NCBI GenBank assembly: GCA_026414485.1
Contig: JAOAIX010000003.1
Span: forward strand, 70,424 to 125,271
Length of the DNA: 54,848 nucleotides
Origin: Candidatus Bathyarchaeota archaeon
GTDB lineage: Archaea; Thermoproteota; Bathyarchaeia; Bathyarchaeales; Bathycorpusculaceae
Direction of reading: 5' to 3'
Each line of letters begins with the position of its first letter. Position 1 is the first letter of the stretch. Below, piece by piece: positions 9,031 to 17,670 of this stretch. The notes under the pieces are model-generated. The model had not been told where the DNA came from. It searched no databases and worked only from the letters and a program-made list of their open reading frames with translations. The translations under genes were made by a program, and so were the position numbers.

Positions 9031-9044
9031 TTTTAAACCTTTCC
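9031..9044 (-). promoter_or_regulatory. Likely promoter (BRE + TATA) of the CODH/ACS operon
   Basis: On the minus strand GGAAAGG (a purine-rich BRE-like element, 9038-9044) is followed by TTTAAAA (9031-9037). Initiation about 25 bases downstream would fall near 9008, giving a ~24-base leader that contains the GAGGT ribosome binding site of cdhA. The 140-base gap between cooC and cdhA is otherwise AT-rich and featureless. Predicted by eye only. Confidence 0.45.
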
Positions 9045-9124
9045 GATATACCTATTGAAAAGTCATGGTAAACAGTTAAGAATGTCAGCAAAAAGAAGTT
9101 ATTAGTATAGAAAATAAACGAGGG

Positions 9125-9901
9125 TTATTGATGTATGTAACCAGCCGCCTTCATTATGGACTTAACAGAAGCAAACGCAGTGTTGACAGAAGGAAGGTCA
9201 AGTAGCGACATTCCATTAAGAACATAGTCGTCAACTTGCTCATCAGCAACGATTTTGCCTAAGTACTTAAACTTCAAAGTCTCTTCGGCTTTACTGCCCA
9301 ACTCTGCGGGGAAGCGGTAGCCGCCTACAAGATAAAAGTTGTCAAATTGCATGTCTACTTCTTTGGCTATTCGGTAAGCACGCTTTGCGTGGTCTAAGCT
9401 TTTTTTGGAGTGATCCAGCATCTCAAAGATGTCGTTAACTTTTGAGGCTATGCGACGGTTTAAATGTTCTAAACCTGCAGGGGAGTCGATAAGTACGTAT
9501 TGGTAGGTTTTGGTTAAATGTTCTAGAGCGGCTTTTAAAGCTGAGTTTGGCATGCAGTAGCAGCCTTCAACCCATTTTGTTCCAACGGACATGAAGTCGA
9601 AATGTTCACCCTCATACAGTCCATTGGCTAAAAGGCGGCTTTCGATGCGTTCAGTGGGTGAAACCCCCACCATAGTTCCGCCTTTCTCGATGAAGGTATC
9701 TACGATAAGTTCTGCCATCGTTGCTTTACCGGCTTCTTTGAGGTCAACGCCAACCATCTCGGCAAGATTTTGGTCAGGATCAGCATCCACAAGCAAAATG
9801 GGGGCAGCACCAGCTTCTATTAGGCATTTGGCCATCAGAGCAGTAAAACTGGATTTGCCGGTTCCACCACGACCTATAGTTACAAGAGTTTTCATCTGCA
9901 A
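9125..9901 (-). CDS. CooC/AcsF-type nickel-insertion ATPase (MinD-like P-loop), Walker A variant
   Basis: A 258-residue MinD/CooC-family ATPase likely to load nickel into CODH and/or ACS. It has a P-loop GRGGTGKSS (starting at residue 10), a LLVDADPDQN switch, the CooC CXC motif in GCYCMPNSA (cysteines in the ~110-120 region), which binds metal at the dimer interface in CooC, and VLIDSPAGLEH as Walker B/A-prime. The P-loop has Arg where the deviant Walker A normally has its signature Lys (KGGxGK[ST]). It follows a second cooC-like gene by 4 bases and precedes cdhA. One of the two may serve the C-cluster and the other the A-cluster, by analogy with CooC and AcsF; that division is inference. 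Confidence 0.87.
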   Translation of the reverse strand: MQMKTLVTIGRGGTGKSSFTALMAKCLIEAGAAPILLVDADPDQNLAEMVGVDLKEAGKATMAELIVDTFIEKGGTMVGVSPTERIESRLLANGLYEGEHFDFMSVGTKWVEGCYCMPNSALKAALEHLTKTYQYVLIDSPAGLEHLNRRIASKVNDIFEMLDHSKKSLDHAKRAYRIAKEVDMQFDNFYLVGGYRFPAELGSKAEETLKFKYLGKIVADEQVDDYVLNGMSLLDLPSVNTAFASVKSIMKAAGYIHQ

Positions 9902-9905
9902 AACC

Positions 9906-10703
9906 TCAGGGAACTTTAAGCTTTTGAATTAGAGTCTCGCATATATTGTCTATGGTTTGCACCGATAAGATTTCCGTATGTAAAAGCGGAGTTTCGCCGC
10001 GCATATCAGCATCAATGACATGTTGGTCGAAGGGCACAAACTCCAACAGCGGTAAACCGTTTTTTTCTGCAAAGTTTTGTATTGCCTCTTTTTGGGTGTC
10101 GTTCATGACGCGGTTGCCAATGAGGTAGAGTTTCTTCATGCCTGCAACTGTTGCCATGTCGTAAATGTGTTTGGCGATTTCTAGAGATTTTAAGTTGGAA
10201 TCAGCCACAATCAACAAGGCATCCACTTGTCGGGCAGTGGCTCTGCCTATGTGTTCTACACCTGCTTCCAAATCCATAACGACGGCTTCGTTAACTTCGA
10301 CAATTAGATGACGAAGTAAGGCACGTACAACAGCGTTTGGAGCGCACATACAACCTGCGCCCATAGACTGGACTGTGCCCATAACAATTAAGTTCACCCC
10401 CAGAGGGGTAGGAACAGAATACTGCTTAACTATGTCATCAACTGTGAAAGATAATCGGTAAACTCCTGAGTACCCTGTGCTGGTTTTTGAGTCCACAAGC
10501 TCTTTGTTCTCGGTAATTGGCAAAATTTTTCGCGCCTCTTCTGCTTTCAAACCCAGCGTCATAGCCAAGTTGGGTGAAGAATCAGCGTCAATCGCTATCG
10601 TTTTTAAGCCGCGTGAAGCAAATCCCTTGGCTAAACCGCCTGCAATGAAGGTTTTGCCTACACCACCTTTACCAGAAACTGCAATCTTCATACACTGACA
10701 CAT
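9906..10703 (-). CDS. cooC: CooC-type CODH nickel-insertion ATPase
   Basis: A 265-residue MinD-like ATPase with an intact deviant Walker A (SGKGGVGKTF), AIDADSSPN switch motif, CooC metal-binding CXC in GCMCAPNA, and VMDLEAGVEH, in which the usual Asp-hydrophobic Walker B continues into a CooC-type AGVEH. In the family, ATP-driven dimerisation around the CXC pair delivers Ni2+ to CODH. It may start at ATG 10703 (MCQC...) or at the internal ATG four codons later (MKIAVSGKGG); a TATA-like element about 24 bases upstream of 10703 would make the transcript almost leaderless. First gene of the minus-strand CODH region, divergent from the RimK-like pair. Confidence 0.9.
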   Translation of the reverse strand: MCQCMKIAVSGKGGVGKTFIAGGLAKGFASRGLKTIAIDADSSPNLAMTLGLKAEEARKILPITENKELVDSKTSTGYSGVYRLSFTVDDIVKQYSVPTPLGVNLIVMGTVQSMGAGCMCAPNAVVRALLRHLIVEVNEAVVMDLEAGVEHIGRATARQVDALLIVADSNLKSLEIAKHIYDMATVAGMKKLYLIGNRVMNDTQKEAIQNFAEKNGLPLLEFVPFDQHVIDADMRGETPLLHTEILSVQTIDNICETLIQKLKVP

Positions 10704-10723
10704 TAAATTTGTGAGCTTTAATG

Positions 10724-10737
10724 TTAATTAAGTTTCC
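10724..10737 (-). promoter_or_regulatory. Candidate BRE/TATA promoter for the cooC pair
   Basis: Minus-strand GGAAAC (10732-10737) directly precedes TTAATTAA (10724-10731). The element is centred ~24 bases from the ATG at 10703, which predicts a leaderless or near-leaderless cooC mRNA. Visual match to the archaeal BRE-TATA arrangement only. Confidence 0.35.
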
Positions 10738-10915
10738 ACAAAAAAATAATAAGTTGCATGGAAAACTGCTCAACTTGATGCAAAGAGGATGACAAAAATT
10801 AAAGCTGCAAAGTAGTCGCCGCGCTTCAAAAAGCCTTCGAGTTAAGCTCGTTTTGCATAGTTAATCTTAAATACCACTGAGAGGATATCGCCATTCGATT
10901 ACTGGTGTCATATGG

Positions 10916-11611
10916 GTGTTGGTCGTCTCTAACATCGACCTAACAACAGAAAAAATAGAAGTGATAAAACCATCGAAGTTTTTAGGAACTGCAATCAAGG
11001 ACTTCACGCTTAATTTAAGTGACGATTACCGATACTTGAAAACTGGTTATTATGTTTCGTTACATGCTGAAGTTTTAGGTAGCAAAGTTATTCCTTCATG
11101 CGAAAACATCATAGATTCTAGTCGCACGCCCATTCTGCTGCTTAGAGCGGCAAAAGCAGGAATTCCAACTTTGCCTTTTTTGGTAACGGATTCTGTAAAG
11201 AAAATAATAGCTGAAATTGGGTTTCCAGTAGCAATTTTTGCTGTTAATCCTTTCATACATAACGGATATAAAACCGCAGCTAACAAAAGCGCTCTGTATC
11301 GGGCTATGAAAAGTTTGGGGATGAACTATAAGTTTGCGGTTTGTGCTCAGCCATTGAAGGGAGAGATGGTTTCAGTTAAATCCATTTTTGGCAAAAGCGA
11401 GGGAGATAGAGTAACAAAGGAAATTTCAGAACAAGTATTTGAAGTATTCAAGATTCCCGTTTGTAAGCTGCACATTCAGAAGGTTGAAGACAAAACATAC
11501 CTCTGCGGTATGCAACCTTTAGGTAGAAAAGAAATATCTCTGAACGATTTGAAGACAATCAGCAGAGGCATTGCGCTCATTTCTGAGCGGGGAGAACCAT
11601 TTAGTGACTAA
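10916..11611 (+). CDS. RimK-like ATP-grasp N-terminal (RLAN-type) domain protein
   Basis: A 231-residue protein resembling the N-terminal half of bacterial RimK-family ATP-grasp proteins of unknown substrate: the hallmark run YRYLKTGYYVSLHAEVLG and the following KVIPS are visible at about residues 39-62. The C-terminal third (KIPVCKLHIQKVE...) resembles the linker that leads into the ATP-grasp domain in those fused proteins. Here a stop codon separates the two halves, and the ATP-grasp gene follows with an 8-base overlap, so the pair looks like a split version of one enzyme. Start is a GTG; no clear ribosome binding site is seen. The function of the domain is unknown to me. Confidence 0.7.
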   Translation: MLVVSNIDLTTEKIEVIKPSKFLGTAIKDFTLNLSDDYRYLKTGYYVSLHAEVLGSKVIPSCENIIDSSRTPILLLRAAKAGIPTLPFLVTDSVKKIIAEIGFPVAIFAVNPFIHNGYKTAANKSALYRAMKSLGMNYKFAVCAQPLKGEMVSVKSIFGKSEGDRVTKEISEQVFEVFKIPVCKLHIQKVEDKTYLCGMQPLGRKEISLNDLKTISRGIALISERGEPFSD

Positions 11612-12482
11612 AATCGCCTGCTTTGTGGAAAGATATAATTTTTCTGACCCCCGCGAGGAAGCTGCGCTGCAAAACTTTAGGTGTGCCGCTGAAAAGTTGG
11701 GTAATGAATTTCAGTTTCTGTTTCGTGAAAACATAGCAGATATACCGAAGTATAATTCGGTTTTTATAAGGGCAACTACGGATCCGCTGTTCACTGCGTA
11801 TATTGTTTCCAAAACGGCTTGGGAGTTGGGGTTAAAAGTAGTAGATGATCCTGAGAGCATAACCATTTGTGCCAACAAAATCCACCAGTATGCCTTGTTC
11901 GAAAAGTTCGATGTGCCCCACATTCCCACGGTTTTCTTGAACAAAGACGAGTTGCATCACAGAGAGATATCGCGGATTTTCAGAGAGTTTGGTAAGCCTG
12001 TAGTTATAAAAGCGCCTTACACTAGTTTTAGCCGATATGTTGAGAAAGCGGCTTGTGAAACCAGTTTTCGTGAGGTGGCGAAGCGGTTCTTCAAAAAATC
12101 CGACGTACTTGCCGTGCAGAAGTTCACACCTACAGAGTTTGATTGGCGAGTTGGCGTGCTTGGAAACGAGGTTTTGTATGTCTGCAAGTATATGATTCCG
12201 AGAGGTAAATGGAAACATGGGGCTAAGCTGCGTGGTAAACCTACCGTGATTTGGGGTAGAACTGTGGCGTTGAAGAAGGAGGATGCTCCACGAGGATTAA
12301 AGGATGTTGCGTTGAAAGCTTGCAGTGTGGTGGGCAAAGGGCTCTATGGGGTGGACATAAAGGAAGTTAATGGTGACTACGTTGTAGTTGAAGTTAATGA
12401 TAACCCTAGCATCTATGCGGGTTATGAAGATTCTCGGGATAAAGATATTTACACAAAAATTATTCGTTATCTCAGTGAGTAA
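11604..12482 (+). CDS. RimK-type ATP-grasp ligase, partner of the RLAN-type protein
   Basis: About 292 residues from the GTG at 11604, with GGGGAGAA about 9 bases upstream; the frame is open 11 codons further, but that would overlap the previous gene more. It has an ATP-grasp fold: IRATTDP and VVDDPESITICANK resemble the pre-grasp domain of the bacterial homologues, GKPVVIKAP is an ATP-binding lysine strand, FTPTEFDWRVGVL and LYGVDIKEV-VVEVNDNPS carry the metal-binding acidic and Asn residues. ATP-grasp ligases join a carboxylate to an amine or thiol through an acylphosphate. Co-translation with the upstream gene suggests a heteromeric enzyme. It neighbours a deoxyhypusine synthase, but no shared substrate is evident. 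Confidence 0.82.
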   Translation: MTKIACFVERYNFSDPREEAALQNFRCAAEKLGNEFQFLFRENIADIPKYNSVFIRATTDPLFTAYIVSKTAWELGLKVVDDPESITICANKIHQYALFEKFDVPHIPTVFLNKDELHHREISRIFREFGKPVVIKAPYTSFSRYVEKAACETSFREVAKRFFKKSDVLAVQKFTPTEFDWRVGVLGNEVLYVCKYMIPRGKWKHGAKLRGKPTVIWGRTVALKKEDAPRGLKDVALKACSVVGKGLYGVDIKEVNGDYVVVEVNDNPSIYAGYEDSRDKDIYTKIIRYLSE

Positions 12483-12522
12483 TGTTTAGGCGGAAGTTTT
12501 TTGGTGTTTCGACAGCTATTTA

Positions 12523-13521
12523 TTGTTAACTATAAATTCAGTAACTGTAAGAGAGATTAAACAAAGGAGAATTGAGTCATTGAAAGACGCTATTAAAGAC
12601 TACGAGTTCACGCAAGACATGCTTGTCACCGAACTTGTCAACCAAATGGAAGGGGCATGGGGTTTCACGGCGGGAAAACTTGCCGTTGGTGTTAACATTC
12701 TTGAAACTATGATAAAAACCAAAGGTTGCGTAAAGTTTCTTTCGTTTACAGGTAATCTAGTTGCTACAGGAACTCGCGGGGTTTTCAAAGAACTAGTCAA
12801 ACGTAAACTTGTTGATGTTGTGATAACTTCTTGCGGCACGTTGGATCACGACATGGCTAGGTGCTGGAAAAATTACTACCGTGGCAGTTTTGTGATGAAT
12901 GACTCCAAACTGCATGCGGCAGGCTTAAATCGATTAGGAAACGTATTGGTGCCGAATGATAGTTATGGCGTTTTGATTGAAGAAAAAATGCAAATGTTAC
13001 TTTCTGAGCTGTACCTTGAGGGTAAACGTGAAATGTCAGGCAGCGAGCTTACAAGGGAAATTGGGAAACGTTGCTGTAATGAAACGTCGATTCTGTATTG
13101 GGCTGCAAAAAATGATATACCAGTTTTTGTGCCTGGTATCACGGATGGTGCTGTAGGTTATCAAGCTTGGGTGTTTAGTCAAGACCATGATTTTAAGTTG
13201 AATTTGTTGAAAGATTCAGGTCAATTGAACAATATTGTGTTTGACGCAAAAAAGTCTGGAGCGCTTATTGTGGGCGGTGGAATTTCTAAGCATCACACAA
13301 TTTGGTGGAACCAGTTTAAGGATGGTTTAGACTATGTGGTTTACGTGAGCACTGCAGATGAGTGGGATGGCAGTCTTAGCGGTGCTAGGCCTCGGGAAGC
13401 GGTTTCGTGGGGTAAAATCAGCGAAAAGGCTAAGCGGATAATGGTTGAAGGCGATGCTTCAGTAATCTTACCCGTTATGGCTGGTTCACTTTTTAGCAGA
13501 CTCGCAAAAAATAAAAAATGA
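12523..13521 (+). CDS. dys: Deoxyhypusine synthase
   Basis: A 332-residue (from TTG 12523) deoxyhypusine synthase, which transfers the aminobutyl group of spermidine to a lysine of aIF5A using NAD. Visible family features are FTGNLVATGTRG (NAD-binding region, in place of the usual LTGAM/SAG run), ITSCGTLDHDMARCW, VPNDSYGVLIE, FVPGITDGAVG, IVGGGISKHH, and the active-site lysine in SWGKISEKA near the C-terminus. An alternative TTG at 12580 has AAAGGAG 10 bases upstream and would give a 313-residue protein that better matches the length of compact homologues. Convergent with a divergent paralogue whose stop lies only 11 bases away. Confidence 0.88.
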   Translation: MLTINSVTVREIKQRRIESLKDAIKDYEFTQDMLVTELVNQMEGAWGFTAGKLAVGVNILETMIKTKGCVKFLSFTGNLVATGTRGVFKELVKRKLVDVVITSCGTLDHDMARCWKNYYRGSFVMNDSKLHAAGLNRLGNVLVPNDSYGVLIEEKMQMLLSELYLEGKREMSGSELTREIGKRCCNETSILYWAAKNDIPVFVPGITDGAVGYQAWVFSQDHDFKLNLLKDSGQLNNIVFDAKKSGALIVGGGISKHHTIWWNQFKDGLDYVVYVSTADEWDGSLSGARPREAVSWGKISEKAKRIMVEGDASVILPVMAGSLFSRLAKNKK

Positions 13522-13532
13522 GAAAAATGGTT

Positions 13533-14594
13533 TTAGAGATCTTTGAAGAGCCAGGTCATATCTGGGCCTTTTCGTTTCTTTTTTACTCTTTCACAAAGGG
13601 CATGCGTGATCAAGGGTAGAGCTATCGTGGCGTCGCAGTAGCAGACCGCGCGTTTTCCTGCTTCGGCGTTAATTTTGCCCCAGCTGATGGCTTCTTCTAG
13701 TGTGCAGCCGCTCAGTCCGCCCCATTGGGGTGAATCTGTAGTGATTTGGATGGCGTACTTGTGTGGGTAGTAGTATTCTTGTAACCCTTTGCGGAGGTGC
13801 CCGTCCCGTCCTGGTACACCTTTGTCTTCTGTCATGGGGGAGACGGATATAGCTATGAGTTGGGTTATGTCTTTTGGTACGCCGCCCCCAATGTATATGA
13901 CGCCTATGTCTTTGGTTTTTGTACCGATTTGGACGAATTGGTCGAATTCTTTTGCTGAGTCAACGATGATTTTGTGTCCTTTGTTTTTTGCCATGAGGAT
14001 GGTTTCTCCGTAGGCGCTGTCGAGGAAGGCTGGGCTGAAGATGGGGACGTTGTTTTCGTAGGCTACTGCGGCGATGGCGGGGATTTTTTTCTTGCTTAGG
14101 AATTTGCCGAGTTCGTAGAAGAATTCGTGGCTGCTGTAGGGGTAGTCGGTTTTGAGGGTCATGACGAAGTCTGTTATGAGTTCTTCCATTTTTCGGTAGT
14201 CGGTTTCTTTGCCGAAAACGTCGTAGTAGCGGTTTATGTCGGCTTGGAGTAGTTCTTGGTCGTTAACTAGGTGACTACCTTGCCAGTAGCCGAAGCCCAT
14301 GGCGTCGACTATGTCTTCGCTGACGTTGGCGCCTGTGCTGACGAGGACGTCTATGAAGCGGTTTTCTATGAGCCAGTTGACGATGGTCCATTGTCCTGCG
14401 GTGGACATGGAGCCTGCGTAGCCCATGGCAATGGTGAGGTCTTTTTCTTTGAGCATGTTTTCCCAGACGTCAACGGCTTCGCCTAGTTTTCTGCCTTGGT
14501 AGGCGGTTTTTGCCATGGCTGTTAAGAGTTCGTTGACTGTTTTGGGTTTAACTTTGATTGGTTCGAGTTTTTTGGTGAAGTATGAGTCAGTCAT
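13533..14594 (-). CDS. Deoxyhypusine synthase-like paralogue
   Basis: A 353-residue member of the deoxyhypusine synthase superfamily. It keeps the NAD-binding fold (AMGYAGSMSTAGQW, VSTGANVSEDI, FSPAFLDSAYG, IYIGGGVPKD) and the catalytic-lysine context ISWGKINAEA, but differs clearly from its neighbour and has an insertion with a YYYPHKYAIQITTDSP segment near residue 280. Related COG1899 proteins include enzymes that make deoxyhypusine and others acting on different polyamines or amines, such as homospermidine. Because a more canonical enzyme is encoded next door, this copy probably has another acceptor or donor; that is inference. G-rich codon choices on this strand differ slightly from neighbours. 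Superfamily call is strong, substrate unknown. Confidence 0.8.
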   Translation of the reverse strand: MTDSYFTKKLEPIKVKPKTVNELLTAMAKTAYQGRKLGEAVDVWENMLKEKDLTIAMGYAGSMSTAGQWTIVNWLIENRFIDVLVSTGANVSEDIVDAMGFGYWQGSHLVNDQELLQADINRYYDVFGKETDYRKMEELITDFVMTLKTDYPYSSHEFFYELGKFLSKKKIPAIAAVAYENNVPIFSPAFLDSAYGETILMAKNKGHKIIVDSAKEFDQFVQIGTKTKDIGVIYIGGGVPKDITQLIAISVSPMTEDKGVPGRDGHLRKGLQEYYYPHKYAIQITTDSPQWGGLSGCTLEEAISWGKINAEAGKRAVCYCDATIALPLITHALCERVKKKRKGPDMTWLFKDL

Positions 14595-15631
14595 TAATGT
14601 GCACCTGTTTGTTGTGATGTGATTAGTTGGGTTGTATTTGAAATTTTTTGTTTTTGTTGTTGTGGGTTGTGGCTGGCAGCTGTTTTATTGTTGGATGAGT
14701 TGCTGTAGGGTGCTTTTGGGTGCGTGAAGACTGGGTGATGTCAGTATCTTGAATCGATGATAGCGCATTATAGCTGGTTCGGATGTCTATGGATGTGGGA
14801 TCAACTGAAGTAGAGGATAATTTGAGTTTCAGAAGCTAAGGTAGAGTTGAAGAGGCTAACTTAGCTTTATGGTAAGGGGGTTTGAATGGGAATTACGTAT
14901 TCAGGTATTGTCATATAATAGTGCTTGCTGGAGCTTTAGGTTATGTTTATCTACATATAGCAAAATGAGATCCTTGAATGGTTCTTTGTAGTGTTCTGAG
15001 GGTTTTAGGCTTCTTGATGAGGGGGTATGTGGTGACTACGATAGAGTTGTCTGCCATGGAGTTGTTGGTGCATCGTTACTCTGGCAACACAGATAACTAA
15101 CGCAATAAATCGATGATTTGGTGGGTGTAGAGAGGGTTTCTTGGGGAGTGTGAAAGATGAGTATGCAGTTAACCTATTATTGGGTAGAAGACAGTCGACC
15201 AAGATTGGGCAAAAATGGAAAAGCTGGCTTAATTTTCAAACTCAAAGTGGTTCTAGCAAGCGAAGAGAGAATTCTGTAGTTGGCTCTTTGGGAGTTTCAC
15301 GTGCAGAGACGTCATAAGAGACGTGGACGTTGCGGTTTACGCGGAACCAGAAGTCAGAGGATCTCGGATTAAACGCGCAGAAAAACTTAGTACAATGTAT
15401 ATTTAGTGGAAATAAGCAAAAGTTCCAGCAGTCCTCAAAGAAACCAGACTTAAAAACTGAGTCAAATAAAATAGCAACTCTGAGATGAAAGATGTTAAAT
15501 AATAGGCTACACAGTAAAGATAGCTTTTCCTGTAAGGGGAGTTATTGTTTATAAGGTTCATTCAGGTTAGATTGTTGCTTTTTTTAAGGGTTTATTTTAG
15601 CTCTTGCACTAATGTGGTAAATCCTTGTCAG
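14595..15631. other. Long intergenic region, mostly featureless, with a gene relic
   Basis: About 1 kb without an intact gene. The left part is GT-rich on the plus strand and has frequent stops in all frames; I see no RNA gene, repeat array or transposon end. The only interpretable piece is a frameshifted nucleotidyltransferase-like stretch at about 15163-15406, annotated separately. The remainder probably contains promoters for the flanking minus-strand deoxyhypusine synthase-like gene and further decayed sequence. Confidence 0.6.
15163..15406 (+). pseudogene. Remnant of an MNT-type minimal nucleotidyltransferase
   Basis: A frame from ATG 15163 reads to VVLASEERIL and ends in TAG (15277-15279). 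Shifting by one base at that point, the sequence 15278-15406 reads SWLFGSFTCRD then RDVDVAVYAEPE and ends in TAG. GSF-x-RD followed by DVDVAVY is the catalytic signature of MNT/PolB-like nucleotidyltransferases (usually GSxARG-x-DxDLAV). The two frames join smoothly if one base is removed, and the second frame stops about 40 codons later, which is too short for a complete domain. I read it as a decayed solitary antitoxin-like or MNT gene. A HEPN partner is not recognisable nearby. Confidence 0.5.
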
Positions 15632-17575
15632 CTACATTTTTTCTGGTGCCACAACTCCGATTAGATTTAGAGCGTTGTTGAGTACAATTTTTATGGCTTC
15701 GGTTAAGGTTATGCGTGCGTCGCAGAGTTCAGGTGTTTCTGCCTTCAGCACTGGCAGCGCGTTGTAGAAGGTGTTGAATTTGTCTGCAAGGGCGTTGGAG
15801 TAGTCTGCGATTATGTTGGGTTTGAGGTATTCTGCGGCTTCGATGAAGACGTCTGGGAAACTTGCCAAGGTCAAAATGAGGTCGTGCTCCAACTGTTCGT
15901 CTAATTCTTCGCAGAACAGCTTAGTAGGAGCTCTTTCGGCTTTACGTAGGATACTGCAGGCTCTTGCATGGGTGTATTGTACGTAGGGTGCGCTGTTGGT
16001 TTCAAAATTCAACACACGGTCCCAGGTGAAAACTACAGGTTTTCCTGTGTCTACATCTACTAGGGCGTAGCGCACGGCTCCGATGCCTACGAAGCGGGCT
16101 ATGTTTTGTTTTTCTTCCTCAGTGAGTTGTGGCGAGCGTTTTGAAACTTCCTCGTATGCTCGTTTAATGGCTTCGTCTAAGACCTCATCAAATGTGATGT
16201 AATGTCCTCTGCGGCTGCTCATTTTGTAGCCGGGCAAAGTCACTAGGTTGTAGGCAAAATGCACTAGGTTCTCAGCTTGTTTGTTGAAGCCTAAGGCGTA
16301 GAGGGCAATTTTTAGCTGCAACTGCGCCAGCGACTGCTCCATGCCAATCACGTTTATGACTTTTTCGGCTTTGCTAAACTTCCACAATGTATAAGCTACA
16401 TCGCGTGTTGTGTATAAGGTAGTGCCGTCGGCACGGACTAACGTTAGAGGTGGAACTTCCTGTTCTTCACGCAACCCTAATTTGGCCCGCAACTGTAGAT
16501 CTTGGATGACCTTTGCGGCGTCGAATTCTAAAACGCCCTCTTCACTGAAAACAAACCCAGAAGATTTCAGCTTCGATAATACGTCAGAAACTTGGTTACT
16601 CCAGACAAAGTCGCTTTCCCAGTCCCATGAATCATAAAAGATTTCGACGCGTTTTGCAGTCTGCCGAAAACCCTCAAGGCACAGCTCGCTTACTTCACGT
16701 ATGAGTTTTTGAGCGTTTGGTTCACCGTCTTCGTATGCACGGTTAAGCTTGCTTATTTCCTCTTCAGGGTTAGTGTCTGCGCTAATTTTCTCCAAAAGTG
16801 CATTAAACAATGTGGGATATTTATGTTCAAGCTCCGCTGCGATGCCTGTCCATTCAGCAATATCCTTGTTGAGTTTAGCAACTTCGTTGGCAGAAGCATC
16901 TGTAGCTGCTTCAAGTTGACGCTTTAAACGGTTGAGTTCTACGATGCAACTAGTGATTGTGTAGATTTTGCCTATAAAGTGATCAGCTTTCTCGTCCGGT
17001 TTTGGCTTGCCCAGTTTAGCGTAACCGTAAGCTATGACGCTGGATTGCCGCCCCACGTCGTCAACGTAATAATGGGTTGAAACGTTGTGCCCGCGAAGTT
17101 TGAGTAGGCGTGCTAAAGAATCACCTAAAATGGGGTTTCGTGCTTGCCCAATATGAATAGGGTGAAGGGGGTTTACGCTGGTGTGTTCCACAATTATTTT
17201 TTTAGGTGCATCAGTTTTTGGAAACCCATAATTTTTACCTAACTGTTTTATGGACTTCAAAGTTAAAGCGGAAAATTTGGGGAAATTAACATAAAAGTTG
17301 ACGAAGCCGCCTACTGCTTCAACCTTCTCGATAAGATTGAAATGTGATTTATCTGTCGCTTGGACAACCAAAACCGCCAGTTCAGCGGGTTTTCGTTTAA
17401 GTTTTTTAGCAAGCTCAAAACAAAGCGGAGAAGCTAACTGTCCATAATCGGGACGTGGAGGCTTTCCCAGAGGAAAAGCTACGGTCTCAATTTCATGGAA
17501 AGCGTGTTTTACTGCCTGAGCTAAAACTGTTTCACATTCACACCTGAAATCGGCAAAGGGATTAACGGAAACCAC
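15632..17575 (-). CDS. argS: Arginyl-tRNA synthetase
   Basis: A 647-residue class I aminoacyl-tRNA synthetase that charges tRNA-Arg. The HIGH-type signature is HPIHIGQARN in a HTSVNPLHP context typical of ArgRS, and the KMSKS-type loop is YKMSSRRGHYITF. The N-terminal Add-1 domain is present (residues 1-110, QLASPLCFELAKKLKRKP), and the C-terminal DALR anticodon-binding domain begins near residue 535 (NSAPYVQYTHARACSIL). Length is in the usual 550-650 range, with a helical insertion near residues 210-260. Start GTG/ATG near 17575; single-gene unit, divergent from the deacylase gene. Confidence 0.96.
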   Translation of the reverse strand: MVSVNPFADFRCECETVLAQAVKHAFHEIETVAFPLGKPPRPDYGQLASPLCFELAKKLKRKPAELAVLVVQATDKSHFNLIEKVEAVGGFVNFYVNFPKFSALTLKSIKQLGKNYGFPKTDAPKKIIVEHTSVNPLHPIHIGQARNPILGDSLARLLKLRGHNVSTHYYVDDVGRQSSVIAYGYAKLGKPKPDEKADHFIGKIYTITSCIVELNRLKRQLEAATDASANEVAKLNKDIAEWTGIAAELEHKYPTLFNALLEKISADTNPEEEISKLNRAYEDGEPNAQKLIREVSELCLEGFRQTAKRVEIFYDSWDWESDFVWSNQVSDVLSKLKSSGFVFSEEGVLEFDAAKVIQDLQLRAKLGLREEQEVPPLTLVRADGTTLYTTRDVAYTLWKFSKAEKVINVIGMEQSLAQLQLKIALYALGFNKQAENLVHFAYNLVTLPGYKMSSRRGHYITFDEVLDEAIKRAYEEVSKRSPQLTEEEKQNIARFVGIGAVRYALVDVDTGKPVVFTWDRVLNFETNSAPYVQYTHARACSILRKAERAPTKLFCEELDEQLEHDLILTLASFPDVFIEAAEYLKPNIIADYSNALADKFNTFYNALPVLKAETPELCDARITLTEAIKIVLNNALNLIGVVAPEKM

Positions 17576-17670
17576 GATGTTTTCACCTGTCTAAACTGTA
17601 GGAATAGACCACTAAGACACGATGGTATTTAAAATTGAAACTCACTTATCTACATACTGGACGTAAAAGC

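Noticed and set aside
14595-15160. Non-coding RNA or tRNA in the GT-rich gap
   Set aside because: No tRNA-like stems, GTTC(A/G)A T-loop or stable extended hairpin could be found by eye.
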